Source: Nitrospirota bacterium (GTDB taxonomy: Bacteria > Nitrospirota > Thermodesulfovibrionia > Thermodesulfovibrionales > JdFR-85). Taken from it: a stretch of DNA of 36,568 bases. The notes beneath the pieces were generated by a model. The model was not told where the DNA came from, ran no database searches, and worked only from the letters and a program-made list of their open reading frames with translations. Positions 7,787 to 15,644 of this stretch are shown here, piece after piece; positions within the stretch are counted from its first letter, which is position 1, and the number at the start of each line of letters is the position of its first letter. Made by a program: the position numbers and the translations under genes. The stretch spans positions 1 to 36,568 of the forward strand of contig JAADIE010000105.1 in NCBI GenBank assembly GCA_013151495.1. The letters are read 5' to 3'.

Positions 7787-8557
7787 ATGATAAAAAGATT
7801 AAAAACACTCCTTTTTTCCCTTCAAGAGTATTATACGCTTTCTATGAAGGCACCTTTTGCCATCTTTAGCCGGCCTGTTTACTGGAAGGACATATTAGAG
7901 CAGATGGATTATGCAGGGGCAGGTTCATTTTTGATTGTTTTTCTGGTTTCCCTATTTATAGGTATGGCACTTTCGTTACAGATTTCTGCCGAACTATCGG
8001 CTCTGGGATTAAAGATGTATACAGGTAAAATAGTTGGTGTATCTATTATTAGAGAAATTGGGCCTGTGGCTATTGCATTGAGTTTTGCAGGCAGGGTTGG
8101 CTCTGGAATGGCCTCAGAGCTTGGATCAATGGTTCTGGGACATCAGGTTGATATACTCAAAGTGTTTGGTGTTGATCCGGTAAAGAAACTCGTAACACCA
8201 AGGGTAATCAGTGCTATCGTGATGTTGCCAGTACTTACAATTATAGGAGATGCTGTTTCTTTGATAGGCGGATACTTTATTGCCGTATTTGTTAGCCATC
8301 AAAGTAGTCCATTTTACTGGTCGCAGATCAGGGAGATACTCGATTTTGAAAATGTCTTTTCAGGGGTGGTAAAGCCCTTTATTTTCGGCTATCTCATTGC
8401 AACCATAAGTTGCTATCTCGGACTTTCAACAACCGGTGGGGCAAGGGGACTAAGAAAAACAACAACCCTTTCTGTAGTGCTTTCTACAATATTTATTATA
8501 ATTACTGATTTTGTGCTGACAAAGATTTTACTCCTTTTGATGGGGATGAGTGTATGA
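7787..8557 (+). CDS. mlaE: MlaE-type phospholipid ABC transporter permease
   Basis: 256 residues, inner-membrane permease of the MCE/Mla lipid transport system. Several hydrophobic segments and the conserved MlaE region IIREIGPVAIALSFAGRVGSGMASELGSM (read as two adjoining motifs), then DILKVFGVDPVKKLV and a C-terminal GYLIATISCYLGL. It pairs with the ATPase MlaF and the substrate-binding MlaD encoded next. The stop overlaps the mlaF start (ATGA). Known role: trafficking of glycerophospholipid between inner and outer membranes to keep outer-membrane lipid asymmetry. Periplasmic MlaC and outer-membrane MlaA are not seen here. Confidence 0.93.
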   Translation: MIKRLKTLLFSLQEYYTLSMKAPFAIFSRPVYWKDILEQMDYAGAGSFLIVFLVSLFIGMALSLQISAELSALGLKMYTGKIVGVSIIREIGPVAIALSFAGRVGSGMASELGSMVLGHQVDILKVFGVDPVKKLVTPRVISAIVMLPVLTIIGDAVSLIGGYFIAVFVSHQSSPFYWSQIREILDFENVFSGVVKPFIFGYLIATISCYLGLSTTGGARGLRKTTTLSVVLSTIFIIITDFVLTKILLLLMGMSV

Positions 8558-9291
8558 TTGTATTTGAAGATGTGAGTCTTTCTTTTGGTGATCATGTTGT
8601 TCTGGACAGGGTGTCTTTCAGTGCAAACTTTTACGAAAAGATAGCCATCCTGGGCGGTAGTGGTGCTGGGAAAACGACTATTTTAAGGTTAATTCTAAAG
8701 CTAGTAGAGCCAGACAGTGGTAGAATTCTGATAGATGGTCAAGATATAGCCAGGCTTTCTGAAAAACAGCTTCGAGAAGTGAGAATGAAGTTCAGTATTG
8801 TTTTTCAGGAGGGAGCCCTTTTTGATTCAATGAATGTAAAAGAGAATGTGGCTTTCTGTATTCGAGAGTATTACAACCTATCTGAAGAGGAGATTGAAAG
8901 TAGGGTAAGGGACTTACTAAGAAGGGTAGGAATTGAAGATGCTATTGATCTTATGCCTGAAGAGTTAAGCGGTGGTATGCAGAGGAGGGTGGCTATAGCA
9001 CGTTCGCTGGCAGCCTGTGAACCCAGAATGATCCTCTATGATGAACCAACTACAGGGCTTGACCCTATTACAGCCGATACAATCTGTGAGTTGATAAACG
9101 AGCTCTCACAAGGTGAACCACCCGAAAGAAGAGGGCTGATAATGGTAACACACAAGGTGACAGATGCCGTAAAGGTGGCTGAAAGATTCATGTATCTGCG
9201 AAGTGGCAGGATAGCCTTTGATGGTGGATTAGAAGAGCTGAAGGCAACCACTGATCAGGAACTCAGAAGATTCATAAACGAGATACTTTAG
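8554..9291 (+). CDS. mlaF: MlaF-type ABC transporter ATPase
   Basis: 245 residues, cytoplasmic ATPase of the Mla lipid transporter. Walker A GGSGAGKTT (34-42), Q-loop in VFQEGALFDSM, signature LSGGMQ (138-143) followed by RRVAIARS, Walker B ILYDEP (160-165), and the H-loop in VTHKV. The EGALFDSM variant after the Q-loop is typical of the MlaF/Ttg2A group. It starts inside the last codon of mlaE, so the two are translationally coupled. Confidence 0.95.
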   Translation: MIVFEDVSLSFGDHVVLDRVSFSANFYEKIAILGGSGAGKTTILRLILKLVEPDSGRILIDGQDIARLSEKQLREVRMKFSIVFQEGALFDSMNVKENVAFCIREYYNLSEEEIESRVRDLLRRVGIEDAIDLMPEELSGGMQRRVAIARSLAACEPRMILYDEPTTGLDPITADTICELINELSQGEPPERRGLIMVTHKVTDAVKVAERFMYLRSGRIAFDGGLEELKATTDQELRRFINEIL

Positions 9292-9319
9292 TGAGCAAAT
9301 AGAAGATTGGGGGAATCTC

Positions 9320-9328
9320 TGATATAAT
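9320..9328 (+). promoter_or_regulatory. Extended -10 element upstream of mlaD
   Basis: TGATATAAT in the 57-nt gap between mlaF and mlaD, 20 nt before the mlaD ATG, with no clear -35 or ribosome site. It could give mlaD (and glgC) an extra internal promoter with a very short 5' leader. Confidence 0.35.
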
Positions 9329-9348
9329 AACATTGATAAAAACATTCC

Positions 9349-10410
9349 ATGAGTAGCTACAAAAAGGAGATAAGGGTATCGGAACTGAAAGTTGGAATTA
9401 TGATCACAATGGCGCTGGCCATTGTGTTTCTTACCATTGTATTTGCAGGTTCCATTCAGGATATTCTCAAACCCAAAGTTACCATCTATGCAGAGTTCAA
9501 TGATGTTAAGGGCCTTCGTGAGGGTGCGCCAGTATGGTTTTCTGGAATAGAGATAGGCTCTGTAAGTGCGATGCAATTTGTACCCAAAAACAAGATCAGG
9601 GTTTCAATGAGCATAGACAAAGAAACGCTGAGGTATCTGAAGCAAGATTCTCATGCAACCATTCTTACCCTTGGACTTCTTGGTGATAAATACATTGAGA
9701 TAAGTCCTGGTAGTAGAACATCAAAGAGCCTTGCTGAAGGAGATACCCTGGTTGGAATATCTCAGACAGGTTTTCAGGAGATCGTTGAGACATCACAACA
9801 GTCTTTAAGCAGACTTACGGAGTTTATTTATAAGCTACAGCAGATAATTGAAAAACTTGAGAAAGGAACCGGAACCATATCTAAGTTTATTAATGATCCG
9901 GCCTTTTACGACAACCTGAAACTTACAAGCCGCCAGCTTGTTGATATAACCGGCAAGATTGAAAAAGGTAAGGGTACTCTTGGCAGGCTTGTTAACGATC
10001 AGTCTCTTTACAACGAACTTGATCAATCAGTAAAAGACATTAGAGAGTTTGCTGAGACATTAAAGAATTCAGAGGGCACCATAAAAAGACTGATTGTAGA
10101 CAGGGAGCTTTATGAGAGATTCTTACAGGCCACGACCTCTATTGAAGAAATTACCAGAAGGTTTAAAACATCTCGTGGTACTGTATATAAACTTATTGAT
10201 GACCCGGAGCTTTATAATAATATTAATGATGCCTCAAAAAGACTGAACAGGCTACTTAAGGATTTACAGGAGAGTCAGGGATTATGGAGGGCAATGACAA
10301 CAGACAGGGAACTCGTTGACGAATTGAAAAAGACACTCAAGGAGCTTAATTTATTGATTAAGGACATAAAGGAACATCCCAAGAAGTATTTCAAGTTCAG
10401 CATATTTTAA
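9349..10410 (+). CDS. mlaD: MlaD-family (MCE domain) lipid-binding protein with C-terminal 34-residue repeats
   Basis: 353 residues. One N-terminal membrane anchor (about 13-35), then an MCE domain (about 42-122; YAEFNDVKGLREGAPVWFSG and LGLLGDKYIEISPG are its hallmarks), then a long helical tail. The tail from 172 to 341 consists of five back-to-back 34-residue units (starting 172, 206, 240, 274, 308), each shaped like xxxGTxxxLixDxxLYxxL plus an amphipathic helix. Simple E. coli MlaD is about 180 residues, so this is the long form seen in many Gram-negative MCE operons. It probably forms a hexameric ring or tube in the periplasm that feeds lipid to MlaE/MlaF. It follows mlaF by 57 nt. Confidence 0.92.
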   Translation: MSSYKKEIRVSELKVGIMITMALAIVFLTIVFAGSIQDILKPKVTIYAEFNDVKGLREGAPVWFSGIEIGSVSAMQFVPKNKIRVSMSIDKETLRYLKQDSHATILTLGLLGDKYIEISPGSRTSKSLAEGDTLVGISQTGFQEIVETSQQSLSRLTEFIYKLQQIIEKLEKGTGTISKFINDPAFYDNLKLTSRQLVDITGKIEKGKGTLGRLVNDQSLYNELDQSVKDIREFAETLKNSEGTIKRLIVDRELYERFLQATTSIEEITRRFKTSRGTVYKLIDDPELYNNINDASKRLNRLLKDLQESQGLWRAMTTDRELVDELKKTLKELNLLIKDIKEHPKKYFKFSIF

Positions 10411-10426
10411 AAAATTCGGAGGTTAT

Positions 10427-11638
10427 ATGGCACATCCTAAAGTATTGGCATTTATTCTTGCAGGTGGAAAAGGGGAAAGGCTTTTTCCACTGACAGCCTT
10501 CAGATCTAAACCTGCCGTACCGTTTGGTGGTAGATACAGAATTGTGGATTTTGTCTTGAGCAATTTTATAAATTCCCAGATATATTCCATCTACCTGTTG
10601 GTTCAATATAAATCTCAGTCTTTGATTGAACATATCAGGAAACATTGGGTGCTTTCACCAATAGTAAGAGACCATTTTATTGCTGTTGTACCACCTCAGA
10701 TGCGGATGGGACCGGAGTGGTTTCAGGGAACAGCCGATGCGGTATTCCAGAACATAAATATCATACAGCAGCAAAATCCTGAACTGGTAATAATTTTTGG
10801 GGCAGATCACATATACAGAATGGACATAAGACAGATGATCGACTTTCATCTCGAAAAGGGTGCAGATGTTACTGTTGCAGCAAGACCAGTGCCAATTGAA
10901 GAGGCATCGGCCTTTGGTGTTATTCAGACCGATAGCGAACACAGGATTGTTGGATTTCAGGAAAAGCCTGCTGAGCCTACTGCCATGCCTGACGATCCAG
11001 AAAGGGCCTATGTATCTATGGGTAATTATATCTTTAACAGAGATGTATTAATTAATGCCCTGTTAGAGGCTCAGGCAAAGAAACAGAACGATTTTGGGGC
11101 TCACATATTGCCTGATCTTGTAAAAACAGGAAAACTCTTTGCCTATGATTTTTCTAAAAACAGGATACCCGGAATAAAGGACTACGAAGAAAAGGGATAC
11201 TGGCGAGATGTTGGGACAATCAGGGCATTTTTTGATGCCCATATGGACATGCTTGGTGAAAAGCCTGTTTTTGAGCTTGATAATTCAGAGTGGCCTATTT
11301 ATCCATCCGGACAAAAGGCACCGGCTACCAAGATACTCAGGGCTGAGATTATTAACAGTATGATTGCTGAAGGAGTAACCATTAAAAATGCGGTTGTTAA
11401 AAACTCGATTATTAGAACAGGCGTAGTAATAGAGGACGATGTAGTAATAGAGGACGCCATAATCATGAACAATACAATAATTAAAAAAGGCTCGAGGCTT
11501 AGAAACATAATAGTTGACAAAATGAATGTAATAAAAGAAGGAACTAAAATAGGTTTTGATCCCGATGATGAAAGATTTGGTCTTCATATTGATAAATCAG
11601 GCATAAGGGTAATCCCTCGAAAGGGCTGGACATCCTGA
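10427..11638 (+). CDS. glgC: Glucose-1-phosphate adenylyltransferase (ADP-glucose pyrophosphorylase)
   Basis: 403 residues. It makes ADP-glucose from glucose-1-phosphate and ATP for glycogen synthesis. The N-terminal nucleotidyltransferase has LAGGKGERLFPLT (11-23), RSKPAVPFGGRYRIVDF, the GTADAVFQN and GADHIYRMD motifs, then VGFQEKP and YWRDVGTI. The C-terminal left-handed beta-helix has hexapeptide-like repeats (IINSMIAEGVTIKNAVVKNS onward). The FGGRYRIVDF and GTADAV motifs separate it from RfbA/GalU-type enzymes. GGAGG lies 4 nt before ATG 10427, and it starts 16 nt after mlaD, so it may be read in the same transcript. No other glycogen genes are here. Confidence 0.95.
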   Translation: MAHPKVLAFILAGGKGERLFPLTAFRSKPAVPFGGRYRIVDFVLSNFINSQIYSIYLLVQYKSQSLIEHIRKHWVLSPIVRDHFIAVVPPQMRMGPEWFQGTADAVFQNINIIQQQNPELVIIFGADHIYRMDIRQMIDFHLEKGADVTVAARPVPIEEASAFGVIQTDSEHRIVGFQEKPAEPTAMPDDPERAYVSMGNYIFNRDVLINALLEAQAKKQNDFGAHILPDLVKTGKLFAYDFSKNRIPGIKDYEEKGYWRDVGTIRAFFDAHMDMLGEKPVFELDNSEWPIYPSGQKAPATKILRAEIINSMIAEGVTIKNAVVKNSIIRTGVVIEDDVVIEDAIIMNNTIIKKGSRLRNIIVDKMNVIKEGTKIGFDPDDERFGLHIDKSGIRVIPRKGWTS

Positions 11639-11691
11639 CATCATCAAACCACCCCTAAACTACAATTAAAAACCTTTATTACTGCCTCGTC

Positions 11692-11714
11692 CTGTCGTGT
11701 TGGACAGACGACAG
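11692..11714 (+). terminator. Weak hairpin downstream of glgC
   Basis: CTGTCGT (11692-11698) pairs with ACGACAG (11708-11714) around a 9-nt loop, followed a few bases later by TTTT (11720-11723). It lies in the 105-nt gap between glgC and tRNA-Ser and may end the mla-glgC transcript. A TATAAT at 11726-11731 may drive the tRNA. Confidence 0.35.
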
Positions 11715-11743
11715 AGGGCTTTTGTTATAATATTTTACCCTCC

Positions 11744-11834
11744 GGAGGGGTGGCCGAGTGGTTTAAGGCGGCGGTCTTGAAAACCGCTGTAGGGTAACCC
11801 CCTACCGTGGGTTCGAATCCCACCCCCTCCGCCA
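11744..11834 (+). tRNA. tRNA-Ser (anticodon TGA)
   Basis: 91-nt type II tRNA with CCA encoded (11832-11834). Acceptor stem GGAGGGG/CCCCTCC, anticodon stem GCGGT/ACCGC around loop CTTGAAA, with anticodon TGA at 11778-11780 reading serine TCA. A long variable arm (GTAGGGTAACCCCCTAC region) and T-arm GGGTTCGAATCCC are present. Discriminator base G is usual for serine tRNAs. Confidence 0.97.
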
Positions 11835-11840
11835 CAAATG

Positions 11841-11849
11841 TGATATAAT
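11841..11849 (+). promoter_or_regulatory. Extended -10 element of the pseudopilin operon
   Basis: TGATATAAT begins 6 nt after the tRNA-Ser CCA end. It gives a predicted start about 30 nt before gspG, leaving room for the AGGA ribosome site. No clear -35; the tRNA 3' half occupies that position. Confidence 0.45.
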
Positions 11850-11884
11850 TCTTTAGATATCCTTTTGAGAAAGGAACATTACAG

Positions 11885-12304
11885 GTGAATACTAAGAAAA
11901 GAGAAAGGGGCTTTACCCTGTTAGAGCTGTTGATTGTAATGATGATTCTGGGGCTTCTGGCAGCTCTGGTAGGGCCAAAGCTCTTTCCGAAGTTGGGCAA
12001 AGGGAAACAGCATGCTGCCAAGGCACAGATTGAGCTTTTCGGAGAGGCCCTTGATCAGTTCAGACTTGATACGGGCAGATATCCAACCACCTCTGAAGGG
12101 CTTGAGGCACTTATAAGAAATCCTGGCGTAGAGGGCTGGGACGGCCCCTATTTGAGAAAAAATGTTATTCCAAAAGATCCATGGGGAAGGCCCTATCATT
12201 ATCAATCTCCGGGCACTCATGGTGAGTATGATCTGTTTTCTTATGGCGCTGATGGTGCACCCGGCGGTGATGGTGAAAACAAGGATATAGTAAGCTGGGA
12301 GTAG
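11885..12304 (+). CDS. gspG: Type II secretion major pseudopilin GspG
   Basis: 139 residues from GTG 11885 (AGGA about 10 nt upstream). Class III prepilin leader MNTKKRERG, cleaved before F10, with the conserved Glu at mature position 5 (FTLLE), then a 20-residue hydrophobic helix. The C-terminal domain carries GspG hallmarks: DTGRYPTTSEGLEALI, GPYLRK, PKDPWGRPYHYQSPG, and DLFSYGADGAPGGDGENKDI, the calcium-binding region that distinguishes GspG from type IV pilins. It forms the shaft of the pseudopilus that pushes proteins through the outer-membrane secretin. First gene of gspGHIJ. Confidence 0.95.
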   Translation: MNTKKRERGFTLLELLIVMMILGLLAALVGPKLFPKLGKGKQHAAKAQIELFGEALDQFRLDTGRYPTTSEGLEALIRNPGVEGWDGPYLRKNVIPKDPWGRPYHYQSPGTHGEYDLFSYGADGAPGGDGENKDIVSWE

Positions 12305-12308
12305 GGCT

Positions 12309-12773
12309 ATTCTACTTAAAAACAGCAAGGGATTTACCCTGATAGAGCTTATTATAGTTCTTGTAATAATTGGTCTTGCCGCATCTGTTACATTTATCTC
12401 TATTGGAATTGCCCACAAAAAGCTAATAATAAGAGACACTGCCAAAAGGTATTATCTTACCCTGAGACAGGCAAAGATACTTTCTGCTACAAAGAGGATA
12501 GAAACCGCTGTATTAATAGACCCTGAGGATGGTACCTACAGGATTGCCAGTGTAAGGAGAACAGAACAGGAAGGAGAGGAAAAATTAGTCTTTCAAACCA
12601 TAAAGAGATATTATCCTCCGCGGGATATTATAATCGAGGGAGATGATCTGTTTTTTTATCCCCTCGGTGGCTCATCAGGTGGCCAGGTATTGATAAAGGA
12701 CAATGAAAACAGGGCATACCGTATATGGGTTGATAAAATCACTGGCAAGATCAGGCTTCAGAGGCTTGGATAA
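12309..12773 (+). CDS. gspH: GspH-like pseudopilin with a probable ATT start codon
   Basis: An open frame from 12309 to the TAA at 12771-12773 encodes about 154 residues. It begins with a clear prepilin N-terminus: LLKNSKG, then FTLIELIIVLVIIGLAA (Glu at mature position 5), then a soluble domain with YYLTLRQAKILSATKR and a C-terminal KITGKIRL. No ATG, GTG or TTG exists in frame between the upstream stop and the prepilin motif. The best candidate is ATT 12309, with GGGAG 7 nt upstream, right after the gspG stop. Position between gspG and gspI fits GspH, a minor pseudopilin. Gene identity is well supported. The rare start codon is an inference; a sequencing error is the alternative. Confidence 0.82.
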   Translation: MLLKNSKGFTLIELIIVLVIIGLAASVTFISIGIAHKKLIIRDTAKRYYLTLRQAKILSATKRIETAVLIDPEDGTYRIASVRRTEQEGEEKLVFQTIKRYYPPRDIIIEGDDLFFYPLGGSSGGQVLIKDNENRAYRIWVDKITGKIRLQRLG

Positions 12774-13143
12774 AAAGAGGGGATTCAGCCTTTTAGAGGT
12801 AATGATTGCAGTGGCTGTGCTTGCCATTGCAATTGCCTCTGTCTTCAGGCTCTATTCTGTTACGCTCAGGGGGACACTTAAGGCTGAAAACTATAACAAG
12901 GCGGTGATAATTGCCAGTTCTATGATGGATGAGGCCTTTGCCATAAAAGACCCGGAGGACGCCGAAACCACCGAGGAGTTTGAGGATGGATTTGTGGCGC
13001 AGAGAACTGTTGAGAAGATCTTTGAAGACGAAGAGACTGCTTCGGCTATTTATAAAATTACAGTTAGAGTAACATGGCCACCCCATGGTGAGTTTACCAT
13101 TAGATCCATACGGAGCATAAATGAGGAAGAGATCAAACAATAG
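12766..13143 (+). CDS. gspI: Type II secretion minor pseudopilin GspI
   Basis: About 125 residues from TTG 12766 (MDKKRG then FSLLEVMIAVAVLAIAIASV). Glu is at mature position 5, and the run of branched hydrophobics is typical of GspI. GspI belongs to the tip complex of the pseudopilus. An in-frame ATG at 12703 would give a 21-residue longer leader overlapping gspH by 71 nt, which is unlikely for a prepilin. The TTG start overlaps the gspH stop by 8 nt, implying coupled translation. The remainder (residues after about 45) is a small acidic domain ending TIRSIRSINEEEIKQ. Confidence 0.85.
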   Translation: MDKKRGFSLLEVMIAVAVLAIAIASVFRLYSVTLRGTLKAENYNKAVIIASSMMDEAFAIKDPEDAETTEEFEDGFVAQRTVEKIFEDEETASAIYKITVRVTWPPHGEFTIRSIRSINEEEIKQ

Positions 13144-13756
13144 GGGTTTTACCCTTCTTGAGTTGATCATATCGCTTGCCATTTCCGGGCTGATACTGGT
13201 AATACTTGGCTCTTCCATGATGCTTAGCTGGAGGGCCGAGGAGAAGGCCTCCGAAAGGCAGGAGCTTTCTGAACGAATAAGGATAATTACCCAGCGGATA
13301 AGCTGGATGTTAAGGGGGGCTTATCCTTTCCAGAAGGCCACACCTGAGGGAAGGATGCTTTACTTTGAAGGCAAACCCGATAGCCTGGGGCTTGTAACAA
13401 CATCAGTAATTAAAGACCAGGATTTAATAAACAGCCCAGGTCTTAAGTGGGTAAAGCTATATCTTGATGGAAATAAACTTATGGTTCAGGAAAAGCTCTT
13501 TTTCCTCAAGGATATATTTGATGAAGAGGGTGGCAGGGTCTATACCATGGCTGATGACATAGAAGAGATTTCCTTTGAATATTTTGATAGAGACAACCCC
13601 GATGGAGAGGAGGACTGGACTGATACATGGGATCCTAAAGAAAAGGACTATCTGCCAGCTATTATAAAGGTATCAATAAAGATGAAGTTCAAAGAGAGGG
13701 TTATTGAACTCCCTCCCTTGATGGTGAAAATTGAGGCCACCAGAGGCGTTATTTAA
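13121..13756 (+). CDS. gspJ: Type II secretion minor pseudopilin GspJ
   Basis: 211 residues. Prepilin leader MRKRSNNRG, then FTLLELIISLAISGLILVIL with Glu at mature position 5. The soluble domain includes the GspJ-like DDIEEISFEYFD and YLPAIIKVSIKMKF segments. CGGAG lies 6 nt before the ATG, and the gene overlaps the end of gspI by 23 nt. GspJ would be expected to cap the pseudopilus with GspI and GspK, but gspK is not found downstream. Its last 8 nt overlap the end of metG on the opposite strand. Confidence 0.87.
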   Translation: MRKRSNNRGFTLLELIISLAISGLILVILGSSMMLSWRAEEKASERQELSERIRIITQRISWMLRGAYPFQKATPEGRMLYFEGKPDSLGLVTTSVIKDQDLINSPGLKWVKLYLDGNKLMVQEKLFFLKDIFDEEGGRVYTMADDIEEISFEYFDRDNPDGEEDWTDTWDPKEKDYLPAIIKVSIKMKFKERVIELPPLMVKIEATRGVI

Positions 13757-15644
13757 CCCTGGTGCCTACCGGAATCTCCTTTTCAAGGGTAACAATAGAA
13801 AGATTATTTTCATCGCCAGCAGCAAGCAGCATGCCCTGCGATTCAACACCCATCAGCTTTGCCGGTTTCAGGTTTGTAACCACTACTATCTGTTTACCCA
13901 CAAGCTCCTCTGGTGAGTAGACCTTGCCTATTCCGGCTACAATCTGTCTTTCCTCGCCTATATCAACCTTTATCTTTAAGAGTTTGTTTGAGCCTTCCAC
14001 CCGTTCGGCATGTATTACTCTGCCAACACGAAGTTCAACCTTTGCAAAGTCGTTGATACTGATGAGATTGTCCTTTTTGTCCTCTTCCACTTTTTTCTTT
14101 TCCTCCTTTTTGTCCTTTAGTTCTATTCTTGGAAACAGGGGTTTGGGTTTTTTCAATGCTGTGCCTGGTTTTAGCCCACCCCACCTGAGGGTACTGTATT
14201 GCCCATGGCTTATGGGCTCTTCAATGCCAAGCTGTTTCAGCATCTTTTCTGATGCCTCTGGCATAAATGGATACAGATACAGGGCTATGAACCGTAACCC
14301 TTCCAGGCAGCTATAAAGGACAGTGCCGAGTCTGTCTTTCTTTGAAGGGTCTTTTGCAAGTGCCCAGGGCTGGTTTGTGTCGATGTATTTGTTTATGTAG
14401 CTTACAAGAGACCAGACCTCATCGAGGGCCTTCTGGAATGCAAGTACTGATAGGTGTTTAGCCATTTTCTTGTAAATAGCTTCTGCCAGCTCCTTGAGCT
14501 CTTCCTCAACAGAGGCTCCCTCGGGCACTACTGAATTAAAGTATTTTCTTGCCATTGTAATAGTACGGCTTAGCAGGTTTCCAAGGTCGTTTGCCAGGTC
14601 GCTGTTTATCCTTCCTACAATTGCACTGACCGAAAAGTCGCCATCAAGACCAAAGGTTACCTCACGAAACAGGAAATACCTGAAGGCATCGGCACCATAG
14701 GTTTTAATGACCTCAAAGGGATCCACCACATTGCCAAGAGATTTTGACATTTTACGGCCTTCTACTGTCCACCATCCGTGGGCAAAGATATTATGTGGAA
14801 GGGGCATCTCAAGAGCCATAAGCATAGTCGACCAGTATACAGCATGAGTGGTCAGTATGTCCTTGCCAACTATATGGTGGTCTGCAGGCCACCAGTTTAT
14901 CTGCTCCTGAGCACCGGGGGCAAGATACCTGGTTGCCGAGTAATAGTTAACCAGGGCATCAAACCATACATAGGTTACATAGTCTTCATCAAAGGGTAAG
15001 GGAACTCCCCAGGAGAGCCGTTTTTTTGGTCTTGAGATACAGAGGTCTCCGAGATCGTTGTTTTTCAGAAAGCCCATCACCTCGTTACGACGGGTTTCGG
15101 GCAGTATGTACTCTGGATGTTTTTCGATGTATTCTATCAGGGCATCCTGGTATTTGGACATCAGAAAGAAGTAGTTATCCTCTTCAAGCTCTTCTACAGG
15201 ACGGCCACAGTCAGGGCACTTTCCATCCACGATCTCTTTGTCTGTCCAGAACCTCTCATCAGGTGTGCAGTACCAGCCTCTATAGGGCCTTTTTACTATT
15301 TCACCCTTTTCATAAAGCTTCATCAAGACTTCCTGAACAACCCTTTTGTGCTGCTCATCGGTGGTGCGGATAAATGCATCGTTTGATATATTGAGCTCTT
15401 TCCAGAGCCGCTTGAAGTTTTCAACCATCTGGTCAGCATGTTCCTTGGGTGTCAGACCTCTACCTTCGGCAGCCTTCTGGACCTTTTGCCCGTGCTCATC
15501 GGTACCGGTTAAGAAGAAGACTGCTTTGCCGCTTAATCGGTTGAACCGGGCCAGTATATCTGCAGCCACTGTGGTATAGGCATGCCCTATGTGTGGTACA
15601 TCATTTACATAGTAGATTGGTGTGGTAACATAGAACTTATCCAT
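13749..15644 (-). CDS. metG: Methionyl-tRNA synthetase
   Basis: 631 residues, charges tRNA-Met. Class I signatures are HIGH (18-21) and KMSKS (298-302). A zinc-knuckle insertion has CTPD and CPDC (C126, C143, C146). The anticodon-binding domain is followed by a Lys/Glu-rich linker (about 500-525) and a C-terminal tRNA-binding (Arc1p/EMAP-II-like) domain starting FAKVELRVGRV, which makes the enzyme dimeric in many bacteria. The start ATG directly follows the ricT stop (TAAATG), and its ribosome site AGAGG lies in the last ricT codons. Last gene of gyrA-holB-ricT-metG. Confidence 0.97.
   Translation of the reverse strand: MDKFYVTTPIYYVNDVPHIGHAYTTVAADILARFNRLSGKAVFFLTGTDEHGQKVQKAAEGRGLTPKEHADQMVENFKRLWKELNISNDAFIRTTDEQHKRVVQEVLMKLYEKGEIVKRPYRGWYCTPDERFWTDKEIVDGKCPDCGRPVEELEEDNYFFLMSKYQDALIEYIEKHPEYILPETRRNEVMGFLKNNDLGDLCISRPKKRLSWGVPLPFDEDYVTYVWFDALVNYYSATRYLAPGAQEQINWWPADHHIVGKDILTTHAVYWSTMLMALEMPLPHNIFAHGWWTVEGRKMSKSLGNVVDPFEVIKTYGADAFRYFLFREVTFGLDGDFSVSAIVGRINSDLANDLGNLLSRTITMARKYFNSVVPEGASVEEELKELAEAIYKKMAKHLSVLAFQKALDEVWSLVSYINKYIDTNQPWALAKDPSKKDRLGTVLYSCLEGLRFIALYLYPFMPEASEKMLKQLGIEEPISHGQYSTLRWGGLKPGTALKKPKPLFPRIELKDKKEEKKKVEEDKKDNLISINDFAKVELRVGRVIHAERVEGSNKLLKIKVDIGEERQIVAGIGKVYSPEELVGKQIVVVTNLKPAKLMGVESQGMLLAAGDENNLSIVTLEKEIPVGTRVK

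Noticed and set aside
11725-12021. 98-residue minus-strand ORF containing VGFEPTVGGYPTAVFKT
   Set aside because: It is the antisense of tRNA-Ser plus the gspG start. This type of peptide is a well-known spurious translation over serine tRNA genes.
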